This document shows positions 7,792 through 17,622 of a stretch of DNA of 64,000 nt, one piece after another. The notes under the pieces are model-generated. The model saw only the letters and a list, made by a program, of their open reading frames with translations. It searched no databases and was not told the origin of the DNA. The stretch's first letter is position 1. The number at the start of each line of letters is the position of its first letter. The translations under genes and the position numbers were made by a program. Source of the stretch: Nitrospira sp. CG24B (GTDB lineage Bacteria; Nitrospirota; Nitrospiria; Nitrospirales; Nitrospiraceae); the NCBI GenBank assembly GCA_002869845.2, contig NEWS02000015.1, forward strand, positions 1 through 64,000, written 5' to 3'.

Positions 7792-8477
7792 AAATATACA
7801 AATACGATGCATTTATGACTGGCCTATTCGTTCGGCTGTGCGGTTGCGGAGCGCTGGCTCTCGTGCTGAGCACGACGTCGGTGACGGCTGCCGAGGTGCA
7901 GCTCTGGAATTTTGATGGTGACCAGCCGGGGAAGGTTCCACTCACATTTCAAATTGGGACGCTGTTCGATGGGCGACCGGCTGGGGACTGGCAAGTCACC
8001 GCGACGGACAAGGCCACCAGTCCACCCTATGTCTTGGCTCAGCTCCAAGGGAAAGGAGCGGAGCATGCGTACAAGATGGTGCTGGCCCAAGGCACAGAGT
8101 CAGAGAATATCGATCTCAGCGTGAAGCTGCTGCCCATTGATGGCAAGGCCGATATGGGAGGCGGCCTCATTTGGCGGGCAACTGACGATCGCAATTACTA
8201 TCTCGCTCGGGCCAACCCTTTAGAGCAAAACATCCGTATCTATCGGGTCGTGAAAGGGGTGCGGCACATGATCCAGAACTTCGATCATGTCATTGATGTG
8301 CGCCGCTGGCACCAGCTGCGGGTGCGGATGGACGGCTGCAACATTCAAGTCTCCTTCGATGAGCGCCCCGTATTTAACCTGTGTGAAGACACGTTTAGAA
8401 AAGGGCGAATCGGGCTGTGGACGAAGTCTGATGCGGTGACCTATTTCGATGATGTGAGCCTTTCAATCGGCAAATAA
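7782..8477 (+). CDS. exported DUF1080/LamG-like beta-sandwich protein
   Basis: A 231-residue product with an N-terminal signal segment (LCGCGALALVLSTTSVTAA) and then a concanavalin-like jelly roll: W-F-D at the first strand, GGGLIWRATDDRNYYLARAN in the middle, WHQLRVRMDGCNIQVSFD and GRIGLWTKSDAVTYFDDV at the end. This pattern is shared by DUF1080 (3-keto-disaccharide hydrolase) and related glycan-binding folds. The ATG at 7782 follows GGGAGGAGG and overlaps the previous gene. It probably works with the upstream exported protein; an enzymatic rather than binding role is not shown. Confidence 0.65.
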   Translation: MALKIYKYDAFMTGLFVRLCGCGALALVLSTTSVTAAEVQLWNFDGDQPGKVPLTFQIGTLFDGRPAGDWQVTATDKATSPPYVLAQLQGKGAEHAYKMVLAQGTESENIDLSVKLLPIDGKADMGGGLIWRATDDRNYYLARANPLEQNIRIYRVVKGVRHMIQNFDHVIDVRRWHQLRVRMDGCNIQVSFDERPVFNLCEDTFRKGRIGLWTKSDAVTYFDDVSLSIGK

Positions 8478-8480
8478 ACA

Positions 8481-8590
8481 AGGCGGAGTTTGGGTGGCGC
8501 TTGCCCACCAGTTGCCATCGACAGGGTTTCATCGTGCTTGTCGAAGGCATGTGCCCCGACTCGCCTCACCGGACTCCGCCTCGTTTTACC
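8481..8590. terminator. possible bidirectional terminator between convergent genes
   Basis: AGGCGGAGT (8481-8489) and ACTCCGCCT (8573-8581) are perfect inverted arms followed by CGTTTT, located between two convergent genes. The 83-bp loop makes it a weak terminator candidate. Confidence 0.3.
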
Positions 8591-8666
8591 CCACAGTCGA
8601 TCCTGAACCTCTCCATCAACTGGTTGCATAACTCGTGTGCACAACGGTGCGCCTGAGACCCGACAC

Positions 8667-11360
8667 TTACAGTGTCTTAATCCGCACGTGACGCCATGCC
8701 ACGGTACTCCCTGAATACGGCTGAATACCGATACAACCGGGAGCTCGGCCACGCGCCGTGTCAGTGTTTTGAAAGCTCGTAGTCTGTGTCCGTTGCCCAC
8801 TCTGCAAGTTGGTCAGAAATACCGTGTAATCATCGCCTTGCACCGTGATCTCGTACTCGAACCATACCCCAGGGACGAGCGCAGGACCGGGAACGTACTG
8901 CTGCAGGGCTGGCTCGTTGAAGCCAAGGTGCCACACACGATCGCCAGCTGGAATCTTGTAGATCGCGCCGGTGCGATTCTTGAACTTGCCGTCCGGCTCC
9001 GGCCGGATGCCGTAGAAATCCTTGCTTGAGTCGCCTCGCGCGTTGTCGTCGATTTGGATTTCGAAGCCGGAGATTACCGGCCTCCAGGCCGGATTGCCCG
9101 CATCGAAGAACAACTCGTTCGCGGTGCGGGGCTTCAGTGCGGCACTGAGGTCGAGTGTGGGACGCGGAAAGCGCACGAAGATGCCGCTGTTGTGATTATT
9201 CAGATCAAACATTCGAAACTGTGCACGTAGCGTGAAGTCGCCGAATAATTCAGTGGCGTAGAAAAACAGCCTCAAGGCCCCCTCGCCGTAACTGACCATC
9301 TCACCGTTGAGGTGGAGCATCCCGCCACCACCAGGCCCAGCGAGGCGCCAGTTCTTAAACGTCGCCGCGGTGCCATCGAAGAGCGGCCGGAAGCCAGCCT
9401 CCGGCTGTGGACTGACAACCGCATCGGCACCGGGCAGGACGCTCGCATTGAGCAGATCGCTGGTCCGTCGGCCAAGTGCGACCCCTGTGAGCATTGGGTT
9501 CGGCGAACCGACAGTTGGGAATAACGCGGGGCCAGCAACGTAGCAGTTCGTCGTGTCATGAATGCGTCCGAAATCGTTGGTGACCGCATCGGCGATCGCG
9601 TCCCCCATGCGCATCGTGCCCGCATCGTGGTGCGTCGTACCCAAATCATCTCGACGATTCTTGAACGCGGCCAGCTTCGCGAGTCGCTGTGCCTTTGTGT
9701 CGATGGGAACGGGAATCGTTGAGTTGGCACTGGCGAGAATGTCGAAGGGCTGGTCTCCAGCGAAGATCAGCGCGATCTTGTCGGACACGGCGTCCATGGC
9801 ATCCCACGTCGTTCGATCGTTCTGGGTCTGGGCGCTGCCGGGAAATTCCTGCGGCGTGGCCTTGGCGTTGCCCAGGTGAACGATCGCTTTGGGACGTCCG
9901 AAATCGGTGTCCAGCGTCGAGAGGTCGATGAAACTGTCAGGATTGTGCGATGTCATATCACCGATGCCACGGATGGTAAGGACCACGGTATCGTCGGTGG
10001 CGCGTAGCAAGTCTTGCAAGTGTTCAAGAGTCGGGATCTTCTTGAACAGTTCCGCCTCGGAGTCGGCACCGAGTTTCTGTAACCCGCTGGCCGTAATCTG
10101 GAAGTGGAACGTACGGCCATTCGGCGCCTTCCCTTTCACAAGCAAGGCAGAAACCTGGAGGCTGGTCAGCGCCGTCTGTGGAAGGTTGGCCGCGATCGCG
10201 GCCTTTGGCACACGGATGGTGAGGTTGGAGCGCAGATGCGCAATGAGATTCGTGCCCATCCGCTGGGCCGCGCGACCGGCGAGCGATTGCTGGAAGGTCG
10301 TGAGCGCCACGCGGGTGGTTTCCACTGTGCCCAGTGCGATCACCATGGCACTCTGCCGCCCGTTGCGGGGTGGGGCCAGCTGAATGTCCACCGACGCACC
10401 GTTTTGCCAGACACGCACACCGGTGACGCGCACCCAGTTATCCGCCTGCGTCTCGGTGATGAGTTCCTGGACATGGCAGTTGGGTACGATCATCAGACGC
10501 TTGCGCGCATCTGCTGCTGGGCCGACGCCGTCAGCCTGGGCGGCGGCAAGTCGTGCGACGCGAATGAGACCAGGTACTGCGCTGTACTTGTTCGTCGGGA
10601 ACAAACCCGGCAGTGTCGTTGATTGAACGGCCAGCGGGGCTTCGAGCTTGAGCAGATTGCGGAGGTCGGCTTCAGGGGTGGTGTCGCTATCCGGTAGATC
10701 CAGCAAGCGACGCAATGCCGCGGCGTCCATTGGAGCGCCATGATAGCGTACCGCGGGGTGCTCAAGCAGATCACCGAAAGTGAGGCCAGTTGCGTTGCCG
10801 GCCGTTTTAAGGCCTGCGAGGAGTTGTTTACGTAATGCCGTGTGCAGCGGCCCGTAGATGAAATCGTTGGTGGCCATCACGCCGATCTGCTCACTTGCTT
10901 CTTGAAAGTAGCGATTTCGCAGGCCAGTTCGTGTCGCCGGTGGATATGCCGCCAGTTCCTCGTCCAGCAATTCAGGTGACCAGCCGCCCCACGTCAGCGA
11001 GCGACCACCAATCGCAAAGATCAGCCCACTGTAGTTGAGTGCCGGATGATTGACCCACGGCACACGCAGATCCGGAGCCCCACCAAGGAACGGCATATTC
11101 TGTACATGTTCAGGAAGCACAAACGGTCCAGCCTCGAGCACCAGAATACGTCGGCTGTGCGTGGTATCGTTCACGAAAAGACGTTCTGCCATGACGGCGC
11201 CAAACGTTCCTCCACCGATGACAATGACATCGAAGTCGCGGCGCCGTCCGGCGACGGTTTGCGCCGTGCTATCGAGGGCTTCCTGCAAGGTATTGCAAAG
11301 AAACCGTCCCATGTTGTCCAGCGTGAAGGACGTGAGTTCCGATGGGAGCAATTGAGCCAT
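8667..11360 (-). CDS. GMC-family oxidoreductase fused to a C-terminal DUF1080 domain
   Basis: An 897-residue two-domain protein. Residues 43-640 are a glucose-methanol-choline oxidoreductase: Rossmann FAD motif VIGGGTFG (47-54), LEAGP near 75, the catalytic-region HHDAGTMRMG (H577/H578 onward) and the closing SPNPMLTGVALGRR. Residues from about 656 (RPLFDG) to the end form a DUF1080/3-keto-disaccharide hydrolase-type jelly roll, with NHNSGIFVRFP and GFEIQIDDNARGD. GMC relatives oxidise sugars at C3, and DUF1080 enzymes cleave 3-keto-glycosides, so the fusion could do both steps. No signal peptide is visible. The chemistry is inferred from families, not from a substrate-specific motif. Confidence 0.85.
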   Translation of the reverse strand: MAQLLPSELTSFTLDNMGRFLCNTLQEALDSTAQTVAGRRRDFDVIVIGGGTFGAVMAERLFVNDTTHSRRILVLEAGPFVLPEHVQNMPFLGGAPDLRVPWVNHPALNYSGLIFAIGGRSLTWGGWSPELLDEELAAYPPATRTGLRNRYFQEASEQIGVMATNDFIYGPLHTALRKQLLAGLKTAGNATGLTFGDLLEHPAVRYHGAPMDAAALRRLLDLPDSDTTPEADLRNLLKLEAPLAVQSTTLPGLFPTNKYSAVPGLIRVARLAAAQADGVGPAADARKRLMIVPNCHVQELITETQADNWVRVTGVRVWQNGASVDIQLAPPRNGRQSAMVIALGTVETTRVALTTFQQSLAGRAAQRMGTNLIAHLRSNLTIRVPKAAIAANLPQTALTSLQVSALLVKGKAPNGRTFHFQITASGLQKLGADSEAELFKKIPTLEHLQDLLRATDDTVVLTIRGIGDMTSHNPDSFIDLSTLDTDFGRPKAIVHLGNAKATPQEFPGSAQTQNDRTTWDAMDAVSDKIALIFAGDQPFDILASANSTIPVPIDTKAQRLAKLAAFKNRRDDLGTTHHDAGTMRMGDAIADAVTNDFGRIHDTTNCYVAGPALFPTVGSPNPMLTGVALGRRTSDLLNASVLPGADAVVSPQPEAGFRPLFDGTAATFKNWRLAGPGGGGMLHLNGEMVSYGEGALRLFFYATELFGDFTLRAQFRMFDLNNHNSGIFVRFPRPTLDLSAALKPRTANELFFDAGNPAWRPVISGFEIQIDDNARGDSSKDFYGIRPEPDGKFKNRTGAIYKIPAGDRVWHLGFNEPALQQYVPGPALVPGVWFEYEITVQGDDYTVFLTNLQSGQRTQTTSFQNTDTARGRAPGCIGIQPYSGSTVAWRHVRIKTL

Positions 11361-11551
11361 GATGACCCTCCTTGATAATGGTACGTATTCTATAAAGCAT
11401 GGGCATCCCGACCTGGGTCAGAGACCAGCCCCTGGCATAGGTCAAGGTCAGCCACGGTTGTTGCTATCGACCACGATGAAGCCTCCCACTCGTCATGTCG
11501 TGTGCCTCGTGCTCCATCCGTCAGCGAGGCGAGGTCCTGTGAGAGAAGGGC

Positions 11552-12424
11552 CTATCGCGTCACAGCATCCTCCTGCAGCTCGAACTGATGGAGAATGCCG
11601 TCCGTGTACACCTGAAAGTTGATCTCGTAATACAATCGATATTGAACTTTGCGCGCGTCGGGTTTTGGTTGGACCGATCCCGGTGTGGCGGTGGAACCTT
11701 GATACATTTTGCCGGAGAATTCGTAGCGGAACGCTGGACCAAGACCGGTGTACGCCAAGGTCACCGTCTGCGCCTGAATCAATCGGTCTTGGCCGTCGAA
11801 GACATGCACATCGATCCAGGCGTTCGCACCATAGGTCGTCTCCTTGACCCAGGCGACGACCTTCAACATTGTTTGCAGATCGGTGCCTTGTCTCGATCCC
11901 CCTCCCGTTGGTTGAGGAAACGCATTGATCTTGGTCGCACTCTGCTCCAGGGTATTCACCCTGTCCGGACTGGTTCGTGCATCGCTCCGATAACTGACCG
12001 GTTGCGCAGGAACCCGTGGCGGTGCCCCACCGATGACGAACCAATAATTGTCCCCAAACCCGCTGTCCCAGGCATCGCAACGGCTGCTGGTCTGCGAGAA
12101 ATGATGAAACCAGACTTCAGCCTGCGTGGCATCATCGGGTATGGGCACCTCCCAGGGGATCGGCATGTGCCCAATAACCATGCCCGGAGGATTGTCCCCC
12201 TCGTGGACGGGCGCCACCACACTGCCCCTGACGAGTTCACCGCGCGGGTGGAAGCGGAGGTAGGCGATGATATCGCCAAACTCCACACCCCTCCACATGG
12301 TGAAGCAGCGTGACAACCGTCCCTTGTCATAGTCGATCTTCAGCCGGCCACCACGCTCGATAGCACCCTCCTGTCTGTGGCTCCAATCTTTTTGAAACTG
12401 AACAGTCGCAATGGAAGTTGCCAT
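11552..12424 (-). CDS. uncharacterised protein (possibly DUF6209-like)
   Basis: A 290-residue soluble protein without a signal peptide. Recognisable stretches are GGRLKIDYDKGRLSRC (about 25-40), an aspartate/aromatic-rich VWFHHFSQTS..CDAWDSGFGDNYWF, and an ending with many beta strands. From memory, RGG.L.IDYD..RL..CR is the kind of motif found in DUF6209 proteins, but I cannot verify the match. It is transcribed in the same direction as the GMC-DUF1080 gene, about 190 bp upstream of it, and may belong to the same functional cluster. Confidence 0.6.
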   Translation of the reverse strand: MATSIATVQFQKDWSHRQEGAIERGGRLKIDYDKGRLSRCFTMWRGVEFGDIIAYLRFHPRGELVRGSVVAPVHEGDNPPGMVIGHMPIPWEVPIPDDATQAEVWFHHFSQTSSRCDAWDSGFGDNYWFVIGGAPPRVPAQPVSYRSDARTSPDRVNTLEQSATKINAFPQPTGGGSRQGTDLQTMLKVVAWVKETTYGANAWIDVHVFDGQDRLIQAQTVTLAYTGLGPAFRYEFSGKMYQGSTATPGSVQPKPDARKVQYRLYYEINFQVYTDGILHQFELQEDAVTR

Positions 12425-12869
12425 TTCTTACCTCTTACTTAACGTCAACATACCTTTGTCTAACGACGACGTCTCGATCCAGGTGTTGCCTCCAGCTCAT
12501 GTCAATACTGGTGCCAGGGTTCCGCTGCCTCGGATTAGTAGGTCAACTGTCAATTCATGCAGAGCAAGAACGCTGCCTCAATGGAATATGACAGTTCCTT
12601 ACCGATCAATGACCTCGACGTGTTACCTATACGCTGCTCTGTATCAGTTTAGATCCACCAAGTTATCCGATTCGATACAGTCTTCAGAAGTTAGAGAACT
12701 ACGCCTATGAAGCATACCCAGCCGAAAATCCACGAGAAGCAACGGTAAAGTCCGGCCACAGACAGTCCATGGATGTAGCCATCCAGCTCCCCGCCGCAAA
12801 CACCGACCTGGCACTCGACCTCACAAAGGAATGCAGCTGCACAAGATCGAGGCCATCACGCTCAGCTTG
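12425..12869. other. intergenic region without a recognisable gene
   Basis: About 450 bp between the uncharacterised gene and the left structured element. Short open frames on both strands lack motifs and ribosome-binding sites. Nothing else is evident. Confidence 0.5.
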
Positions 12870-12967
12870 TCGTCCCTATCTTCTGGGGATAACCTTGTGA
12901 GCAAGTCGAGCTATACGCAAGTGTCACCGCGCAGCATGGGCTGTTCAGCATGTTGCCTTTTTTAGGC
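12870..12967 (-). repeat. structured element A, left inverted copy flanking Tra1
   Basis: Read on the minus strand the element begins with a small hairpin GCCT-AAAAA-AGGC (12967-12955) and, 60 bp further, continues TCACAAGGTTATCCCCA followed by GAAGATAGGGA, where TCCCCA and TAGGGA can pair with one mismatch. A second copy with the same spacing lies at 19831-19935 on the plus strand. Both copies sit just downstream of the last gene of a tra operon and in the direction of its transcription. It could be an RNA 3' element, an accessory replication or transfer site, or a module boundary. Confidence 0.6.
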
Positions 12968-13211
12968 GTTCGCATCCTCACTGGCAGACCACCACTGTCC
13001 AAGGGGAATGAGTCATGAGCACTCGTCTCGCCCTTCGCTGTCGTCGCTCTTTCACCTGCTCCGTAGGGTCCACGCCGCAGTACGGCGACAGCGACAGCCT
13101 TGTCGAACCTCCCGTCGCCAAACTGTAACGCATGACGTGTCGCATGCCTAGCAGAGTGGCCACTGACCGGTCTATGGACGCTGTCGGCCCTCGCGCCGGA
13201 GGCGTCCTTCG

Positions 13212-13748
13212 TCACTTCCAGGTCCAGACAGGATGAATACGGCTTTGGATATGGTCTCGGTCCACGGGACCAAAGTAACGCGCATCGAACGAATGGCTAT
13301 TCGTGTCCGACATCAACAAGAGGTCCGATGAGGCCAGCACATAATCGGTGACACGGAACCGTGGGAGCGGTTGTCCCATCGAATCCGCCTCAAAGGGTCG
13401 ACTCGCTGGCATGAGCGTTCCATTGATCGTCACACCATCATCGGTCACACTCACCACATCGTGGTGGGTCGCCAAAACCTTTTTCATCATGTTGCCGTAT
13501 CCGCCAGGACAGAATCCCACTCCGATATAGCCTCGCTCCTTCGCCAGATCAAACTCCGAGCGCTCCGGTGGACAGAACAGCACATACGCCCCCTTCACAA
13601 TCGGATCGGGGGACATCCGATAGAGACCCAGCGGAATGCTGCGCGTGGTGTTGAGACGAAGACCGGATTGATGCGCTAGGACGAGGCCCAGTGCGAGACA
13701 GAGACCTGCGATCACAATCGGGTGACGCAAGCGGCTCCACCAGGTCAT
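13212..13748 (-). CDS. traF: conjugal transfer peptidase TraF (S26 family)
   Basis: A 178-residue signal-peptidase-like protein with one N-terminal membrane helix (residues 10-27). The S26 catalytic dyad is visible as S37 in TTRSIPLGLY and K89 or K90 in NMMKKVLA. In RP4, TraF (same length to my recollection) circularises the TrbC pilin, so its presence implies that a Trb-type pilus is made from genes outside this window. The start overlaps the traG stop by 4 bp. It is the last clear gene of the leftward traJ-I-G-F operon. Confidence 0.88.
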   Translation of the reverse strand: MTWWSRLRHPIVIAGLCLALGLVLAHQSGLRLNTTRSIPLGLYRMSPDPIVKGAYVLFCPPERSEFDLAKERGYIGVGFCPGGYGNMMKKVLATHHDVVSVTDDGVTINGTLMPASRPFEADSMGQPLPRFRVTDYVLASSDLLLMSDTNSHSFDARYFGPVDRDHIQSRIHPVWTWK

Positions 13749-15721
13749 AGCTCAATCTTCACGGCCTGTGGAACATGTGGGTCACGCAGCGTATCACTCA
13801 CCGCCGGGGGTGGAATTGCCGCCCGAGCCGCGAAGGTCGGATCGTGAAAAAAGAGCGGCTGCCGGCCGTAGATCGCCGGAAACCCCGCGACGTAGATCAC
13901 CATATCCCCGGCTTCGAGGATCTGCCCTTGCACGTCTTTCTTCGGCCCCGGCATCCGGAGGCATTCATCGGGGGTGAGCAACGGCCGTTGTACCTCGTGC
14001 TGCGAGCGGGATTCCTGCGCTTGGATGGCGCTCATACGGCGTCGGCTGACGGTCAGTTTTTCTTGGATGACAGTCGTCTGTCCGGTGAGACGGGACAGAT
14101 GTTCGGCCGTTTCGAGGCGATTCGGCGGAAACGCATTTTGGATATGGCAGTTGGAGCTAATGGCTTCATCCGCACCGTACCCGGTCTCACGGCTCCGCAG
14201 TTGGTTGATGTCCTGGCAGATCAAATAGAACTTCAGCCCGTAGCCCGCCATGAAGGCGAGGGATTCTTGAAAGATCTCGAGTTTGCCCAGACTCGGAAAC
14301 TCGTCGAGCATGCCGAGCAAGCGATGGTGATAGGCAGCCTTGGTCGTCAGTGGTGGCGGTGTTGATCGTATCCCGAGGCGCTCAAGCAGGCCCATGAATC
14401 CGGATGGTGGAACCGCCTCTCGATGAACGGCAATCGTGTCGGTGAGTAAACGCATGGCCATGGCCACGAAGACGCGAATCAGTGGACGCAACCGGGCTTT
14501 ATCACTCGGCTTGGTCACGAGGTACAGACTCACCGGATTCGTATGGTGCATGAGATCTCGAATCTTGAACTCGGAGGCGCTCACGTTGTGGGCCACGAGG
14601 GGATCGCGATACAGCGCGAGGTAGGATTTCGCGGACGAGAGGACCGAGCCTGCTTCCTCCTCCGGGCGATCCAGCATGTCTCGGGCCGCGGCGCCCACCA
14701 CCGGATGCACCTGCCCGTTCACATGGCCGTAAGTCGTCATCTCTTTCCACAATTCCGCAATCGCCCGATGAGGATCCGAGAGCATGGCATCCACGACGGG
14801 CAAGGAGGTCGTGGTGCTGTCATTGCGGGCTTTGTACAGTGCGTGCAACATGACGCCGACCAGCAATGCTTGGCTTGTCTTCTGCCAATGAGATTCCAGT
14901 CCTCGTCCGTCTGGATCGACGAGGATCGTGGCGAGATTCTGGACGTCGGCCACTTCGTGTTCGGTCCCGAGCCGCACTTCATCCAGCGGATTCCACCGCA
15001 CCGTGCCCTGGGCGGCGGCCGGTTCAAAACGTAAGACCTTATTATGTGCGTGTTGCTGTCTCCATCCAGCGGTAAGTTCCCACAACTCCCCTTTCAGGTC
15101 GGCAATGAGGGCGCTATGCGGCCAGGACAAGAGCGTCGGAATAACCAAGCCCACCCCTTTGCCGGATCGAGTCGGCGCATAGGTCAACACATGCTCCGGC
15201 CCACTGTGGCGCAAGTAGTGCACAGTGCCTTTCGCATCCACCCACCCGCCCACATAGACTCCATCGGCTGATGGGCGCGGCGAGCCTTTGAACCAATCCA
15301 TGACCGTGCGTGTGCGAGGCAGCAACGCGGCGGCTTCGAGATCGTCTCGGTTGGCCCAGCGTGCCGAGCCGTGCAGGAATGGATTCGGTCGAGGCCGTGA
15401 CGCCTGGACGGTGCGAGCGATGGCGAGACACAATAACCCACTCGCTGCCACGATCATGCCGACTCCTCCGGCTTGTTTTAATTGCAACGGATAGTCGTTC
15501 GCCCACCGCCAGGCCCATTCCAGAATGGCCCAGGGCTGATACAGAGCACCGAAACGCTGGCCAAGTACGTCTTGATACTGGAAGGTGTACGCAAAGTATT
15601 CGGTGGCCGACTGCAACCCAACAACGAGGGAGGCACAGGCCAGGAAGGGAATCACCAGGCCTGGTTTGGGGTGGGGAGCTCGAACTTGGGGACCGACCGC
15701 ATTGTTATACGTGGTGCTCAT
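13745..15721 (-). CDS. traG: type IV secretion coupling protein TraG/VirD4
   Basis: A 658-residue coupling ATPase. Two N-terminal membrane segments (about 22-45 and 82-102) precede the ATPase domain. Walker A is YAPTRSGKGVGLVIPTLL from residue 181 and Walker B is LLGMLDEFPSLG near 465. The coupling protein links the relaxosome at oriT to the mating channel and energises DNA export at the inner membrane. It overlaps traI and traF by 4 bp each (ATGA), indicating one tightly coupled operon. Length and motifs match the RP4 TraG group. Confidence 0.93.
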   Translation of the reverse strand: MSTTYNNAVGPQVRAPHPKPGLVIPFLACASLVVGLQSATEYFAYTFQYQDVLGQRFGALYQPWAILEWAWRWANDYPLQLKQAGGVGMIVAASGLLCLAIARTVQASRPRPNPFLHGSARWANRDDLEAAALLPRTRTVMDWFKGSPRPSADGVYVGGWVDAKGTVHYLRHSGPEHVLTYAPTRSGKGVGLVIPTLLSWPHSALIADLKGELWELTAGWRQQHAHNKVLRFEPAAAQGTVRWNPLDEVRLGTEHEVADVQNLATILVDPDGRGLESHWQKTSQALLVGVMLHALYKARNDSTTTSLPVVDAMLSDPHRAIAELWKEMTTYGHVNGQVHPVVGAAARDMLDRPEEEAGSVLSSAKSYLALYRDPLVAHNVSASEFKIRDLMHHTNPVSLYLVTKPSDKARLRPLIRVFVAMAMRLLTDTIAVHREAVPPSGFMGLLERLGIRSTPPPLTTKAAYHHRLLGMLDEFPSLGKLEIFQESLAFMAGYGLKFYLICQDINQLRSRETGYGADEAISSNCHIQNAFPPNRLETAEHLSRLTGQTTVIQEKLTVSRRRMSAIQAQESRSQHEVQRPLLTPDECLRMPGPKKDVQGQILEAGDMVIYVAGFPAIYGRQPLFFHDPTFAARAAIPPPAVSDTLRDPHVPQAVKIEL

Positions 15722-17622
15722 CGCCGCCGTCCTCTCCCAAGCGTGATCGATCCGGTGGAAGACACCCGGAGTGAATGACCCCGTTTCAAAGAGGCGAACT
15801 GTTTGAGGGTCGCCTCATCAATGGAGAGCACCAAGGTCTCGTCCTGCCGATGGACCAACGCGAAATGCCTGCCTTCGATCTGCTCCACCGCACCGAATCG
15901 CACCATCCCCTGGTCTCGTGCCTCGAAGCGTCTGACGGTCGGCGTCCGAATGATCTGTAACCGTTTTCGTTCCCGTTCCGCAAGGGAGCGGAGCAGGGCA
16001 TCACTCGGCGGAGTGAATCGTGGCGGTGCGGCCTGCTTCGGACCTGTGGTTGACGGAGTCTCCGGTGTGGGTGGGCGTCGGGATTCCTGAGCAAGACGTT
16101 GACGCTGCTGTTCCAATGTCGGGTCATCGAAGCGAATGGTGAGACGACAACGAGCTGCCACCTCTGCCACACGAGTTTTAAACGCATCGGAGCCCGACAC
16201 CGCAATCGTGGTCCCGTACTTTTGTACGGCGAGCCGGAGCGCCGCCTCAATCCCGTCATTCGTGACTTCACGCGACACCTGGAGGCGGGTGCCGTCATCG
16301 CGGACGGCCGAGAGCCCGACACGATAAATGATGGTACCCTGTTTTGTGATGGAGTCCTGATGCGCGCCCACGACCGCGTTCACCAGTCTGGTGCCAACCG
16401 CCATAATGGTGTCACCGCTCAGACCGCGTGCGGCGTCCCGGGCGCGTAGGGCACGCAGCGCCTCCTGGTCGCCCGCGAGCGCCTGCTGTCGCAACCAATC
16501 GGCCCATGTCAGTCTCTGATAGCGTGCCGTGATGGCGGCACAGTCTCGTCGATGGCGATCGACAATCTGACGGAGATCAGATCGAAGCGTCTGCGACACC
16601 GTCGCGTAGAGGAGCTTCTTCGTGATCCGTCCGCGCATGGTCAGTTTGATCGTGTCCCGTTTGATCTGTCCGGCTCGCTTGGCCGCATCGATGGACTGCG
16701 CCTTGCGGGTCCGCGCCTCCTGCATCGCAACCGCTCGTCCCTGAGTGCGAGCGAGCCGGTCTTGCTGATATCTGGCATAGAGCGCCGTCGTATCCATGCG
16801 GCTACGAACCGGTTTCGCTTCGTACCGACGTGTGGGCTTGGCGCTCTGGACAAAACCGGGTGGCTGAAACCGGCCGAGACGACGCTCGAGGGATTGTTTT
16901 GAGAGATCCCGCGCCACCGAGCTGGCCCGCACAAAGGTCCCCTGCCCGGCCGTGATAACCAATCCTTGGCCGCGTGGTTGGATCGCCAAGCCATGGTGAT
17001 GCAGCACCTGATGCAACTCGGCCCAGGTCTCCGCAGCACGCAGTTCCTCAAGACACTCCCGCTGCACCCATCCGATCAGGCTTTCGGTGCCCGCCTGCCG
17101 TTCCATATCGGACGCCCGATTCTCCCCACTGGTTTTCCGGACCTGGTGATGGTCCCGTTCGAGATGAAAGGCGTCTTCCAAACTGTCGCACAGTTCGCCA
17201 AAAGCCCGGTAGGCGTTGTACGGCTCATGGAGGGTGTAGCGGGTCGGGTGGATTTTATTGATCGCCAGATGCAGATGCACATTGTTGGTGTCATGGTGGA
17301 GCACACTCATCCGTTGGTGCTCACCAAATCCCAGTCGGTGACAGACGCGAGCTTCGATTGCTCGAACGGTCGCCGCCGAGGGGAGCTCACCAGGCCGGAA
17401 ACTCACGATCAGATGATAGGTCTTATCCGACTTGGCCCTCGTATTGAGTGATTGGGTATTCAACATCTCAAGTGACGCGGCGGCGTGCCGGTCACTGTGG
17501 CAATTGGTCACCGTGATCTCCCCGACCCGTTCCTGTCTGCCTTGGGTGTTCGTCAGATAGTCCACGAGGGACACGACATTGCTCTTCCGCAGTGATCGCA
17601 TCGGCACATGTTTGATAATCAT
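15718..17622 (-). CDS. traI: MOB-P type relaxase TraI
   Basis: A 634-residue relaxase. The nicking tyrosine is Y22 (VDYLTN), and the three-His metal motif is HHDTNNVHLH at residues 109-118. This arrangement (motif I Tyr, motif III HxDxxNxHxH) is that of VirD2/TraI relaxases of the IncP group. The C-terminal half (from about 330) is basic and alpha-helical with an LPD7-like portion, consistent with a TraI that lacks a helicase. It should cleave between G18134 and C18135 in the oriT described here. The start overlaps traJ by 4 bp. Confidence 0.92.
   Translation of the reverse strand: MIIKHVPMRSLRKSNVVSLVDYLTNTQGRQERVGEITVTNCHSDRHAAASLEMLNTQSLNTRAKSDKTYHLIVSFRPGELPSAATVRAIEARVCHRLGFGEHQRMSVLHHDTNNVHLHLAINKIHPTRYTLHEPYNAYRAFGELCDSLEDAFHLERDHHQVRKTSGENRASDMERQAGTESLIGWVQRECLEELRAAETWAELHQVLHHHGLAIQPRGQGLVITAGQGTFVRASSVARDLSKQSLERRLGRFQPPGFVQSAKPTRRYEAKPVRSRMDTTALYARYQQDRLARTQGRAVAMQEARTRKAQSIDAAKRAGQIKRDTIKLTMRGRITKKLLYATVSQTLRSDLRQIVDRHRRDCAAITARYQRLTWADWLRQQALAGDQEALRALRARDAARGLSGDTIMAVGTRLVNAVVGAHQDSITKQGTIIYRVGLSAVRDDGTRLQVSREVTNDGIEAALRLAVQKYGTTIAVSGSDAFKTRVAEVAARCRLTIRFDDPTLEQQRQRLAQESRRPPTPETPSTTGPKQAAPPRFTPPSDALLRSLAERERKRLQIIRTPTVRRFEARDQGMVRFGAVEQIEGRHFALVHRQDETLVLSIDEATLKQFASLKRGHSLRVSSTGSITLGRGRRR

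Noticed and set aside
9272..10774. Several frames of 90-170 codons on both strands inside the GMC-DUF1080 gene
   Set aside because: Shadows of a well-defined 897-residue protein; compositions are arginine- and serine-rich without motifs.
12862..13215. A 117-codon minus-strand frame whose ATG overlaps the traF stop by 4 bp
   Set aside because: The overlap fits the operon, but the product has no domain, is rich in Arg/Ser/Gly as in shadow frames, and its last third is the structured element A. Left out as a gene.
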